A DNA stretch of 64,000 nt, taken from Allantophomopsis cytisporea (lineage: Eukaryota; Ascomycota; Leotiomycetes; Phacidiales; Phacidiaceae). Position numbers and translations under genes: made by a program. The stretch lies in assembly GCA_024752435.1 (NCBI GenBank), contig CP103035.1, positions 682,001-746,000 of the forward strand, written 5' to 3'. This document shows positions 24,467 to 35,851 of the stretch, in pieces. The notes beneath the pieces were generated by a model, which did not search any database, had not been told where the DNA came from, and saw nothing but the letters and a program-made list of their open reading frames with translations. The stretch's first letter is position 1; every line of letters begins with the position of its first letter.

Positions 24467-27448
24467 TTTGAGAGAATGAATTGGATGGCAAAGTAAAGAG
24501 AACAGTTGAGAGAAGGAATTCTTATACTTATCTACGATGTGAGTTGAGTTCGCTGTTTGCGATGATTTATCCTCCTGGACTGGGTAGTTTGCTCTCGGTG
24601 ACAACTACCGAAAAACATGATTAAAACATCAGGTATTCTTCAGGGATAGCTTCTGTTCCATAAATGAGAATAACATCTCAATATGTGCATGTTGGGGCGA
24701 AATACTTAGTTCTGTGGACGCAACGAGCATGTTGTGAAAACATAATGTTTTTGCATTATGGACCCTCGAGTGCTTAACAAACAGGACCTGCTGATTGGAT
24801 AGGTGTACAAGAAGCCTGGTTCCACGTTGCATGGTAATCCCCGAGATATATGAGCGCCGCGTACCCCGTGGAGTCACCATCCAGGAGTAGCGGACATGGA
24901 TTAGACACGAGACAAGGATTTGAGTATTTAGATAAGGTGAAGCATTGTCTTATGTAACGAGCGCTCAGCTTCGTTTGATTTTGTATGATGAATCTGTCTG
25001 CGAAGTACCATGGAGTTAGCTGTGGACACCATATTCAATAGGTTCGTAGAGGAAGCCATCAAAGATGAGATTGTGAATTTATCGAGATCAGCATTGATCT
25101 GGATACTCTACCATTTTCTCATAAGAATGAGAAGGACGAGTCTGGTCAGGTCAGATCCCGCACTGACACGTCCCGGTACAATAATAGCCGGGGCATTCCC
25201 ATTATGAGAGGGGAGCTCCGCAGCCAACTGATCGCCAAACCGGCTTCAAGGATCACCTGTTGCCCGCTGCACGCATGGACACCAACGAATTGGAGGATTG
25301 TTGGTTGTATGAATTCTCCTGGAGCACTTTGTTGACCCGTTGTGAAACTACAGGTACGTACTGTAACAATACACTTCTTGGTAGCAGATGTTGATGCAGC
25401 CTGCAGTCATCAGCACTGCTGGGTCATTTAATGGATATCTACTCCATACGATCTGTGTGTACTGGATATCTGGAGTTTCGGCAGGAAGTAGTAAATGTGT
25501 ACTTGTACATACATGCCTTTGTAGAAACTCCGGACAAAAAGTGGTAACTGGGACTCCATGCGTGCATTCATAAGATTCTGCCTTGTACTGTTTCTTAGAA
25601 TGAGCGAACATACCTGGGTTGAGATGTCCGATAATTACGAGGCTGCAGATTAAACTCTATTTCGTCAAGAGTGCATCGCCTTCCGGAGTACCTCGTACGG
25701 AGTTGGTTGTCAAGCGTCTCGTTGCATGTTTACGTACTGCTAAGTTACTGCTATGAACTTTCCATTTTCAAGACCTACAACAGAGAGCTGCATGGTATTA
25801 CATAGGGACGTAGTATTCCATACGTCCTCTTCTATTTATTCTACGATGCGACGCGTAATTTGACTGTTCTATGCACGCCGACACTTCCCTGAATATATCG
25901 TTGCCCAAACCAACCTCCTGGTATTCCAGACTGCATAGATTCAGATGCATGCGGTCCTCCCCGAATGCCTGACTTTCAGACGGAAGCGATCTCTTGCGCA
26001 GCTCACATCATCTCACTACTGGAGATCTGCCTTCCTTATTCTACCCGGCTCTTGTTCTCGCCCGTTTCATTACATAACTCTACCAAGCTGACTCCCATCA
26101 TTGCAATACTGAGGAAGCATTCCAGAATCTCATCTCTCTGATTTGCACTCTTCTCTCCTTTACAGACCTTCTTCATTAAGCCCCCATTGATGCGCCCAAT
26201 TTCTACGCAATCCTCCCAGTTCTGCTTGTTTGCCAGTATTCACGGAGGTACACCTTCTGTCTCTGAATGTTGTACAGCATCCCTTAAGACCAACCGGCAC
26301 TCCCCAGATCTTTCAAAAAACTTACTCCAAGTTCATGTCCCCTATATTGGTACTTTCTATCACGAAAACATTGATACAACAATTTGTGTAGAAGCTTTGC
26401 TACAGCGGCTGTAGAGCTTCTTATCCGATCGGCATCCTAGATCTTCAAACATATCAGAAAGGCGTGATTGTTGGGACATTCTGACCGAATAGAGCGACCG
26501 TCTTCAATTTTAGTGCCAAAGGCGATGTAAGGAGTGATGGCCGTGATGTGTTCCGTCGTCTTTCTAGCATTGTCACGACTGGGCAGAAAGTAAGGGTAAC
26601 AAGATAGAGTATTCTGGTATTCGCGTCAGCATCCAGCATATAAAGTAGGATATCGCCATATAAATAGTAACCTTTCGCTAAATGATATGATTTTTGCCTT
26701 GAGACCTGGCTAAGTAGTAACCATGTGTACTGTTTTCATGTATCAAGAAGTGAGAAGTATCTTAAGAACATAAGTGTGTAAGAGGGACTCTTGGTCAAGG
26801 TAGTTTGTGGTGCAGGTGGGTAAATATCGCAAGAGCGACATTCCAGAAGACCAAGGCTACTATCTTATCTGCCTACCTTACCACTGCCTTAGCGCGTAGA
26901 TGTAGCCTTGCCGATGTCACATTAAGGCTTGCACCGTGTATGGTGCACCGACCGCATTTATGACGTCCTGACGCGTTTCCAAGGTATTAATCAACAACAC
27001 CAAATCAACTCCTCTTATCCATACATGTTGTTGCATGCCGGTGACATATGTCTTTACAACAATCTCTGGAAGACTCTCGACACTTCCCACAGATAATCCT
27101 ACAATAGATCTGCCCAGTAACATGGCTCCTATTGAGCTTGATTCGACCTTGAGGTATGCACGTGCTTATTCCTACTCATGAAAATAACAGAGCAAGAATA
27201 TCTGTTGCAATGTTGCTCGAATTTTCTACAAATGGGATGTCCTTGTTGCCTCTATACCCAGACTATGGAGCTTTCTCAGGTCTTGGTACAATATCACAAT
27301 GACATCGACCATGCTTTGTTCCTGGAGATGACGTTAGATACTAATAAGCTACAGTCGCATTCCCCTTGCGATAGTTGGCACGCACATACTTGCCACAACG
27401 TATCTCACAGTTCTTGTTGGTCGCACAATCACTCGATCGTATCTTGCT
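24467..27448. other. 2.9-kb gene-poor spacer
   Basis: Upstream flanks of two divergent genes. Open frames are short and broken. One minus-strand stretch near 26920-27152 resembles a transporter fragment and is listed separately. A plus-strand frame at 27178-27567 is Cys-rich but overlaps the start of the real membrane-protein gene and is not supported. CT-rich sequence near 25980-26250 looks promoter-like. Confidence 0.4.
26920..27152 (-). pseudogene. Possible MFS-transporter relic
   Basis: The frame reads SSSIGAMLLGRSIVGLSVGS, then VESLPEIVVKTYV, then HVWIRGVDLVLLINTLE. The order resembles the MFS helix-4 region (LxxGRxxxGxGxGxxxxLxEI) followed by the helix-5 start (RGxWxGxxxLVLLxGTL). It ends at a stop, and the flanking sequence shows no further clear MFS motifs. 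This is an eye-level resemblance only. A chance hydrophobic frame is quite possible. Confidence 0.2.
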
Positions 27449-29151
27449 ATGCCACCATCTCAAGATACAAGACTTCGAGAACCCTCCCGAAGACGACAGG
27501 TCAAGACATTTCTCGCTCTTGCAGGAGCCAGCTTCCTATTAGCAGGCTATCATGCATATACCTTTAGTAGTCTTTCATACCGCGTTTGGGCAACAGAAAG
27601 AGGGGTTGCTATTCCAAATGGGTGAGTAGTATATCCTGTTCAAATTCCTATTACGCTGGGAATAATAGTCTCTGCCACGTCTACAAGTGTTTAATATTAA
27701 CATGAAGAACAGCTTTTTTGGCAACGAAGGTATATTTGGAAATGATTCAAAAAGGCTCCATATCACCAGATGGCTAAATGATACGCCCATTTACCGAGAT
27801 TCTCTTGAAATTGTTGCTGAAAAGGCCCGCCGCTTCTGGTGGGAACAGCAATTAAACTTGTCGACAATATCTTGGAGCATCTTCCTAGCTGCAGAAGGTC
27901 AGCGCCGCAATATACCTCACAGATGGGCATTTATGATGCTTGCCCAACTCTTTAGCGTGTCATTTGCCCAGAATCTTTTCTATCTTGCAATACTACTTAC
28001 TCCCGTACCACTACCAGAAAATGTCAGAGATCTCACTAGATCTTCTATGCCAGCGAGTCTGGACAGGTAAGACTTCAGGTAGTCGGTTTACTAGCTTGTT
28101 ACTCACAGTATTCGCAGAATGTCACAACTGAAGGAGAAAGTGATCATCAGAAAGCCCGCAAACTGGGTTCCTCACCCAGCTCTGTATTACTTTCCTCTCC
28201 TTTGGTCACTTTGTACGACATTCCTTATTCCTCTCTCCAGCAATACGCCGTCTTTCATGACCATTATTCTCCTCTCCAAAGCTCTCGCATTTACACCACT
28301 TGTTCTTCCCTATATTGTCCCGACATCTTGGGGCACTCTGAAATCACACCCACACAGTAGCCACAATTTTTACAAAACTCTGTTTACGACCATCTCGATT
28401 ATCTCTACCTTACTACATGGCAAAGAGACTCTTCGAGCCCTTCTATACAACACTCCAGCCAGTCATTATCACCGTCATAGCCTGCTCCATCCATTCAAAA
28501 CCGAACAACGCTCTCTCCTTGACCGAAGTACTACGGCAGTAGGCAAAGTTCTTGGAGCAGTAGGAGACCACCCTGTGGTCGCAGGTGTCGGATGGGATGT
28601 TTTGGTGTCAGGTCTGAGCTTAGGTGTCTGGAGTGCTATTCGTGGGCTTGATGTACATGATATATTTGCCAACAGTATTCCTTTCTACAGATGCGCAGAG
28701 AAGAATATTGAGAATATCGGGAATGGCATCAAGTCAGAGGTCGAGGAAGCCACAAACACCATTTTGAAAGCGTATGTATCTCTAACCTTCTCCACCCAAA
28801 TTTTCGCGTTCACGGGCATATAAATACAACACGTCTCCACGCTAATACTTTAATAGTATTGAAGAAACCCCAGCACCACGTAAGCGTGGTCGTCCCCGAA
28901 AGACAGATGTATTGCCCTCAGAATCACCCAATGTATCCAGGAGATCAACCAGAAGCAAAAGGACCAGTGCCTCTGAAGATGCTGATGCCCCAGACGCTTC
29001 ATACGTACCAAGTGAGGTAGTATATAGTGAAGGCGATATGGAATTAGAAAATGACTGGGAAATCGCGGCCTTGACGTGGGGGATGATCTCAACAATGGGA
29101 TTGGGAGCCGCCAGTGCAGGCATTCTTGGTGCCGAGACCATTGCAAGGTGA
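27449..29151 (+). CDS. Multi-spanning membrane protein with AT-hook motif, function unknown
   Basis: Four exons: 27449-27621, 27713-28066, 28118-28771 and 28857-29151. Phases are consistent and the product is 491 residues. The first intron has donor GTGAGT and a branch-like TTAAC before AACAG; other acceptors at this junction break the frame. Hydrophobic helices are visible near residues 20-40 (FLALAGASFLLAGYHAYTF), 110-135 (FMMLAQLFSVSFAQNLFYLA), 190-210, 215-240 and 255-275, with a last weakly hydrophobic helix near the C-terminus (MISTMGLGAASAGILGAE). After the third intron comes APRKRGRPRKTD, a classical AT-hook core (RGRP) flanked by basic residues, then a Ser/acidic linker. An AT-hook normally grips the minor groove of AT-rich DNA, so its place on a membrane protein is odd. 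I recognise no named family. Confidence 0.82.
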
Positions 29152-29666
29152 AAATAAGAAACATTTTACATGAGATGATGGGAGATTGACATGTTTGTTC
29201 GGGTAGGATGGTTTTGACGGAGATCTGAATATGTTATTTGTTGGTTAAGCCAATATACCCTGTCAGTATGATATAATAACATATTGAGCACACACAACAG
29301 CCTCCATGTTTCAGGCACTCAATTGACTTCTACGTTTTTGTTGCACTCATCCAACTATGATGTTATGGTATCGGCAGTGGCTTGGCGATATGCCAAAATA
29401 TAGCTAGGGTTGTCCAAATCTTTTTGACAAGTCATCTGCTTCTAACCTAGAACACCGTTGCTCAATTTCATCGTGAACATCGACGGTCTGCTTAGATGTC
29501 TAAGTCGATGTCCAAAACTCATCCTGGGATACGCCATTGCTGCATGGCTCAATGCAGAAGCGAGTGTTTGATAGAGCAAATTGTGTGACACAAGCCTTTT
29601 CAACCCCTGGCATACGCCGTCCAACTCCAGACACTATAAAGATTGTATCAAAATATCTTTGCAAAA
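29152..29666. other. Convergent 3' flanks
   Basis: AT-rich interval between two convergent genes. It probably contains both 3' UTRs and poly(A) signals. No coding potential seen. Confidence 0.5.
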
Positions 29667-31232
29667 TCACACAGAGGGGTTCACATCATACAGGACATCA
29701 GTCCTGATAACATATTTAGCGCCACCACCTCTTACACCTGTACCTTCGTGCAACAAGCTACCCACAGCTTCGCCATGTGGGAACATAATGACACTACCCT
29801 GTATCGGCTTTACCGGGTAGGCATTCATGATGCCATCTGTAGCGCTAGGCAAGAAGAACGTCGTTTCTCCAGCATCAAATTCATCGTTCAGGTATATCAA
29901 GAATGTGAAAAGTGATGATTGTGGTGCATCTGCAGGAGAGGAATCATAAATGTACTTGTCGGTCACTGGATCGATCGATGAAGGTGGCCAAGCACCGTCT
30001 GAATGAGTCAGCATAATTCGGCGGAATTTTGGGATGACTGACCTATATGACATCTATACTCTGCTCCAGACACATATCGATATACCCGGAATCTTCGGTT
30101 GATTCCTCGGACCTTCTTGCCGTTGACAATTTCAGGAACGTAAGCCTTTACTCTTGACCATAACTTATCATTGAATGCATTATCAACAATCCAGTAGAAA
30201 TTATGTGCCAACACACTGCTTGGCAATCCCAATTCCCTAATGGGAGCGTCAGGTGTAAACTCCATCATCTCACCAGCCGCAATGATCTGAGCGCATTCTG
30301 CTGGTGAAAGGATGTCACGGAGGAAAGATAGATTCGGGACAATCGGATGTGCGTGATGGCTCGAGCTTGGTGGCGTAGCAGAAAGATTTACTGCATTGTT
30401 CTCAGAAGCATATAGAATGGCTGGGTGAAGGTTGGGTGGCTTTCGTTCAAGTGGAGGTGTCGTCTCGATGATTCGAAATTTTTGTGCCATTCCAACGGGT
30501 AGGGATCGCAAGATGCTCTTGTCGAGAACTCTCTTATATACCTCCTCTCGAACCGCATCGCTGGTGTGAAGATTCCAAGCATTTTGTAGAGCGATTGGAT
30601 TTGTTGCAGAAGTTGATGCGGGAGTTCTATCGATGGGACCAGTAACCCGCAGGATGGCATCCAGAACAAGCAAGAGTTCCCTGTTTTTGGCTATGCCTTC
30701 CGGTGTACTATGACTCATTCCTCCTTCTTCCGCTGACAACCCACTAACCACATCAACATCTCGAACCCATCGGCACAATGCTCCGAGCTTAGGGCTTTCA
30801 TTTCGTATACGCATCTCAGCGAGGAGAATGCGTGCTTCGGTGTATTGCTCATCAGCGAGCGCTGCCGTGATTCGCGCTGTAAGATTGATGCTACCTGCAA
30901 GAAAGTTAGTCTCTCGAGCCTAATTGACATTATTAATATGGCGAACCTGCAGAGTTTAAGCCGGTAGTAGCAGCTTGTCGAAAGTCGAAGACAGCAACAC
31001 GAAGATCTTTACATGCTTTCAGTTTGATGAGCGAAGGATACTCGGCGAGCAGTTTCAAGGTATCGACAGTAACATCAAGATCTTCTGTCGGTATGAGAGT
31101 ATTAAGATTGGTCAGGTCGGCAACAGGTGTCTTCGGAGGTGATGGCGCTGGGGTCAACAAAGTATTTGTCTTCTTGCCAGCAAGAGGATCTTGCCTCTGC
31201 TGCTTAATCTTCGCTTTCTTCGATTTTGGCAT
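29667..31232 (-). CDS. Prolyl 4-hydroxylase-type 2-oxoglutarate/Fe(II) oxygenase
   Basis: Three exons: 31232-30947, 30894-30043 and 29998-29667, giving 489 residues. The start MPKSKKAKIKQQRQDPLAG was chosen because it begins the conserved-looking basic N-terminus; the frame opens 59 codons earlier. The C-terminal P4Hc double-stranded beta-helix spans about 240-485. Fe(II) ligands are H378 and D380 (HID, with D formed across the last splice junction) and H463 (LLHEG). K474 (GGGAKYVIRTDVLY) fits the 2-oxoglutarate anchor. SLFTFLIYLND and ETTFFLPS are typical core strands. The first 230 residues form a helical N-terminal region I do not recognise. No signal peptide or membrane anchor is visible, so the protein is probably cytosolic or nuclear, unlike ER collagen hydroxylases. 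The substrate is unknown. Confidence 0.92.
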
Positions 31233-31517
31233 TGTTGTTTGTGTAACAACCAAAAGAAGTCGTTCAAATGGGCTGATCTCGAAAGATTTCGGACCTACAT
31301 AATTTGGCTTACGGCAATCTCCGTCTGGGGTAGGCGCTAGAAGCGGCCGCAGTTTACTACTGATAAAGTCGATACCATATCGATCTGAGTTCATTAGTAT
31401 CAAATACAATTTAGAACCTATATACTATTCAAAATCCAGTAACAATAGAGTTCTCTGGTATTCTCAAGCAAGAATGAATAAAGGAGTTGTGACATACTCT
31501 TGTTATTCAGAAGTCCA

Positions 31518-33237
31518 CTATGACTTGAAATTGAACGTATCATCAATGCCTTGACTTGCTCCAGTCATTTTCGTCAAGCTACCATCATCCAACAAGGATT
31601 CAATCTTTACATGCTCATTGGCCTTCTGCTTTACACCAACCAAGCTCAGTGTCGACTCTTCTTGTTGCTCGTAGATATCAACACCATTGGCTATGGTAGT
31701 TTGCCAGGGCAAGTCTTCCTCATCACTATCAGCAAAAGATGCAAGAACGCAGTCTTGAGAGTCGCTAAAGAAGAGTGCTGGAACTAGGGAAGATGAGTTG
31801 AGCCATCGGACTATCGACTTCCCAATGATCTTGCCGCCAGCAATCTGAGGCCCAAAGTCTACAATTTTGGGACCATCCCAAGAGGGTTCCCAGAGATGAG
31901 CAAGACCCTTGCTTTCATCTCCTTCGCATCGTATCAACAACATCTCATTGATAGTCGAGTGCCAAGTGGCTTTTACGATAGGTGCATGCTGGACAAGCAC
32001 AGACTTTAAAGTTCTCGAAGCTGTATCCCAGATCCAAAGAGTTGTCGGCATCCTGTCTGATCGAGTAGCAAGTAGTGTACCAGAAGAATCGAAAGACATA
32101 ATACTTGTTCCATTTTTTACCTCATTTACGCTACTACTTGGTGAAGGTGTTGCTGTTGGAAGGCCGGTAATCTGAGTAGCAAGAATATACTTGCGTTCAA
32201 AGCCACCAGAAGCCGAAGGTGTTACTTGCTCGTGCCAAATCTGTGGCTTGTTAGCGAGCTAGGCTCCTAAAGTCAAGGTCGAGAAATGATTACCTGCAAA
32301 GCCTCTGTTGGGTGTACCTCGAGTGAGTGTAGAATATTCAGTGCTTCAGAGAAAGATGGGATTGTCAAGACCGACACGCGCAGACTATGATCGCTGGCAG
32401 CAAGAAAGTCACTATTTGGCCCCCATTCCACACTTCTTACCCCAGCTCCCATAGCAATATCTTTCTCCTCATCTGGCACATTTACAGGTCCATTCCATGT
32501 TTTATAGAGATGACCATCTGGAGTATAGATGTGGACCTTGTGCCCCTGACCAGCACTTTCACAAAGTGCAAGCCACTTCCCGTCAGGACTCCATGCAATA
32601 CTCTGCGCGTCAATGGAATCCGCTATCCAGGAACGTATAACTTGATAAGTTGGCCTTATGTGTATACTAATAACGTCTTTTCCGCCGCTTCGGCTTAACA
32701 AAGCCATATGTGAAGATCGGGATCTATATGAATATCCCTTTGCGGCAGTGCCTGACGTGTAATATTTGGGAGATGGAATTTCTACAGCTTTTGAAGTCTG
32801 AAGATTATAGACATTGACCTTTAGTCCAAAGTCTGTAAATACCATCACATCCTCATTCGTTGCACCAAATGCAATGCAGGTAACCTTGGCCGGCAAAGAA
32901 GTCGGATTTGTGATTGTTGCGATGAACTGGGCTTTGGTAGGAGAGAATATTCGAATTGTCTCTAGGGAAGCAAGAAGAACCCGACTGGAATCTGGCGACC
33001 AGAGAAGCCATTGTATGGAAGTCGAAAAATCAGCAGATAGCGTTACAGACCGAAGAATTTCTAAAGAACGCGTCTCTCGAATGATGAGTTTCGAAGGCAG
33101 GACGGTTGCTATGTATGCGCCATTAGGACTGGGTAAGGCGTGGGACGATGCTAAACAAAGAATATTGTTAGCTTACACGCCGTCCACATAACTAAAGCTC
33201 GGGTTTACAAACACTTCAGTAAGCGTGAGAAACGCAT
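31518..33237 (-). CDS. WD-repeat protein WRAP73/Wdr8 ortholog
   Basis: Three exons: 33237-33213 (25 nt), 33150-32294 and 32240-31518, giving 534 residues. The short first exon uses donor GTTTGT. It is the join that gives MRFSRLLKSSSHALPSPNGA, which aligns along its length with the known WRAP73 N-terminus. WD-like blades follow (QWLLWSPDSSRVLL, SIAWSPDGKWLALCES, VEWGPNSDFLAASDHSL, IMSFDSSGTLLATRSD, LWIWDTASRTLKSVL, HLWEPSWDG). WRAP73/Wdr8 pairs with SSX2IP/Msd1 to anchor microtubule minus ends at centrosomes or spindle pole bodies; the fission-yeast pair controls spindle anchoring. A role at the fungal spindle pole body is inferred by orthology. The gene is divergent from the molybdenum-cofactor gene, 490 bp apart. 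Confidence 0.9.
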
Positions 33238-33727
33238 TGTAGTCATAAGGTGGTAGTATCGTTGTTGTAATTTGGGGTTTGTTGATTTTGTGTTGTAAGG
33301 TACCTGTACCTTACGTATCTTAATCGCAAGGCTGAGAGAATACTAAAACAGTGATATTTACTTTCGGACTATCTAGGAGCCCATCTTACCTAGATTTCCC
33401 TGCACTACCCCGCCGGCTTCTGATTGGTAACGGATTCAAAGCCGCAACTCAATACAATAGATACCGACCCTGGCCGTGCATGGGTCACACACACAGATCC
33501 GCGATAAGGCAAGCAAAACTCAATATTACTCAGCACATTTGCATCTCTAGACTCGACGCTGACGTGAATATAAAACTTCCATGTCTGACCAGCCCACTTT
33601 ACTCATGTGTACTCCTCTTAAGTACTAGTCTCTATTACGACCTTTCTCATAAGATTGTTGTGTTTCGGTTGTCATTGGCATGATCTTCTACAATAACAGA
33701 TCAGACTCTCTTGCTCTCTCATAGCAG
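33238..33727. promoter_or_regulatory. Divergent promoter between WRAP73 and cnxABC-type genes
   Basis: The 490-bp interval separates two oppositely transcribed genes and must contain both promoters. A palindromic-looking repeat of GGTACCTGTACC lies near 33299-33312. CT-rich sequence precedes the plus-strand ATG. No binding site can be assigned. Confidence 0.45.
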
Positions 33728-35851
33728 ATGGCTACACAGATCTCACGGCCAGTCTCAAAACTGTTCCAGCAAACCCGGCAGGTTCCGGCATCCAGTGGCA
33801 AGAGACAGTTACACAACATCCACCACCGCGGCATCGCTACTGCTTCAGCTGTCCAGGAAGATCCCACTCGCAAATTTCCATCTTTACCTTCCAATTCGCA
33901 ATCACATACTCACAGTGACCGGCGCAGAGCATTGAGAGAAGCAAAACCATTCTCATCTTTTCTTACAGATAACTATCAAAGACAACATGACTACCTTCGG
34001 ATATCGATCACTGAAAAATGCAACCTTCGATGTTTGTACTGTATGCCGGAAGAAGGAGTTCCCCAGTCACCGCCGCCGGATCTCCTCACAACGCCCGAGA
34101 TTTTTCTTCTTTCGTCCCTATTCGTTTCACAAGGTGTGACTAAGATTAGGTTGACTGGCGGCGAGCCGACGGTCCGCCGAGATATCCTACCATTGATGCA
34201 TCAGATTGGGTCCCTGCGCTCACAAGGCCTTAAAGAGTTATGCCTTACAACAAATGGGATATCTCTACATCGCAAGTTGGATTCCATGGTCGAAGCAGGG
34301 CTCACGGGAGTAAATTTGAGTTTGGATACACTGGACCCATGGCAATTTCAGATTATGACGAGACGGAAAGGATTCGAAGCAGTGATGAAGAGCATCGACC
34401 GGATTTTGGAGATGAACAAACTCGGAGCCGGTGTCAAATTGAAGATCAATTGTGTGGTAATGAAGGGAATGAATGAGAAGGAAATAATTCCATTTGTGGA
34501 GCTGGGACGGGAGAAAAACATCGAGATCCGTTTCATCGAATACATGCCCTTCGATGGAAACAAGTGGAGCAAAGGTAAAATGCTTGGCTACACTGAGATG
34601 CTGGAGATAATTCGAGAGAAATACCCAGGGCTGAGGAAAGTGCAAGACCACAAGAATGATACGAGTAAGACTTATGAGATCCCCGGGTTTGTCGGGAAAA
34701 TGGGCTTCATTACGAGCATGACGCACAATTTCTGCGGTACGTGCAACCGACTTAGAATAACAAGCGACGGAAACCTCAAGGTCTGTTTATTCGGGAACAC
34801 TGAGGTGTCGCTCAGAGATATCCTTCGCGAGGCCAATAGTGGCAACCCAATAGATGAGGCCGCTCTTGAGGCGATGAGGCAACTCGAAATGGATAGACAC
34901 CAAGGAGTATCCACTCTTGGCGCCCTTGGAAGCACAAAAAATGAGCAACGCCTGCTTGAAGTGATTGGCATGGCTGTGAAGCGGAAAAAGGAAAAGCACG
35001 CTGGAATTGGAGAATTGGAAAACATGCCAAACAGGCCAATGATTTTGATAGGTGGGTAGGCAATTTTAGGCACAAACACTTCAATGGCGTTTTGGTAGTA
35101 CGCATTTCTATATCAAATAATACTGTTTATCTTTTGGTTTTTCGCTGATGTTTGCGTAGACAAGCCTTCGAGATATATGTCATCGTCTCGCATGTGGTCC
35201 CGTATTCCCATTCATATTCTTCCTTTCACGAATATGATGTCTCGTCGTCTCTTCTCCAACTCCCATAGAGTGTCAAAAGATGAGCCTGAGCCTAAGCTTA
35301 CCCATCTGACGTCTACCGGCTCAGCGCACATGGTTCCAATTTCACACAAAGAGCCCACATCACGGACAGCCATTGCCAAAGCTTCAATTCATTTCACTAG
35401 CCCAACAGCCATCCAGCTCATCCGTCAAAACAACAACAAAAAAGGCGATGTTCTGGGCGTAGCAAGGATAGCAGGCATAATGGCAGCTAAAAAGACCAGT
35501 GAAGTGATTCCGCTATGTCATCCAATCATGATCACACACGTTAGTGTCGAGCTCAGCGTCAAAGAGGGTGAGGATATTGAAGACGGAGTGTCGAGGCAGA
35601 GGAACAGTACTGAGCAGAGCGACGTCGATTCGGGGAATAGGTTCGGATGGGTAGAGATTGTGGCCAAAGTCTCTTGTGATGGGAAGACGGGCGTGGAAAT
35701 GGAGGCACTGACAGCTGCGAGTGTGGCTGGGTTAACTGTGTATGATATGTGCAAGGCTGTGGACAAGGGAATGCGGATTGAGGGGTTAAGAGTCGTGAGA
35801 AAGGAAGGTGGGAAAAGTGGCACTTGGGTTGAGAGATCTAAAGAAGCATAA
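33728..35851 (+). CDS. cnxABC: Bifunctional molybdenum-cofactor protein: GTP 3',8-cyclase (MoaA) fused to cyclic pyranopterin monophosphate synthase (MoaC)
   Basis: Exons 33728-35051 and 35160-35851 join across a 108-nt intron to give 671 residues. A Ser/Arg-rich presequence (about 1-65) suggests mitochondrial import. The radical-SAM MoaA half (about 85-441) carries the N-terminal 4Fe-4S motif C98-x3-C102-x2-C105 (EKCNLRCLYCMPEEG), a TGGEP motif, and the C-terminal cluster motif C336-x2-C339-x13-C353. The MoaC half includes SEVIPLCHPIMITHVSVEL, GVEMEALTAASVAGLTVYDM and a final GMRIEGLRVVRKEGGKSG block. Together they convert GTP to cyclic pyranopterin monophosphate, the first step of Moco synthesis, needed for nitrate reductase and others. 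If the intron is retained, translation stops after ILIGG with G442-G443, the free C-terminal diglycine expected of an active MoaA/MOCS1A. Human MOCS1 and Aspergillus cnxABC share the two-domain gene design. Confidence 0.95.
35052..35159 (+). promoter_or_regulatory. Alternative-splicing candidate intron between the MoaA and MoaC domains
   Basis: Donor GTGGGT overlaps the Gly-Gly-stop codons. The reading is ATA GGT GGG TAG unspliced and ATA G|AC AAG when spliced to TGCGTAG|ACAAG. A branch-like CTGAT lies about 18 nt before the acceptor. Retention gives MoaA ending in GG; removal gives the MoaA-MoaC fusion without GG. Both frames are visible in the sequence. Regulated use is inference from human MOCS1. 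Confidence 0.7.

Noticed and set aside
27178..27567. Cys-rich 129-codon plus-strand frame
   Set aside because: It overlaps the first exon of the membrane-protein gene in another frame, and its Cys content comes from TGT/TGC-rich sequence.
35057..35059. Stop codon between MoaA and MoaC taken as a gene split or pseudogene
   Set aside because: A good donor and acceptor remove it in frame, and two-domain genes of this order are the norm for fungal Moco synthesis.
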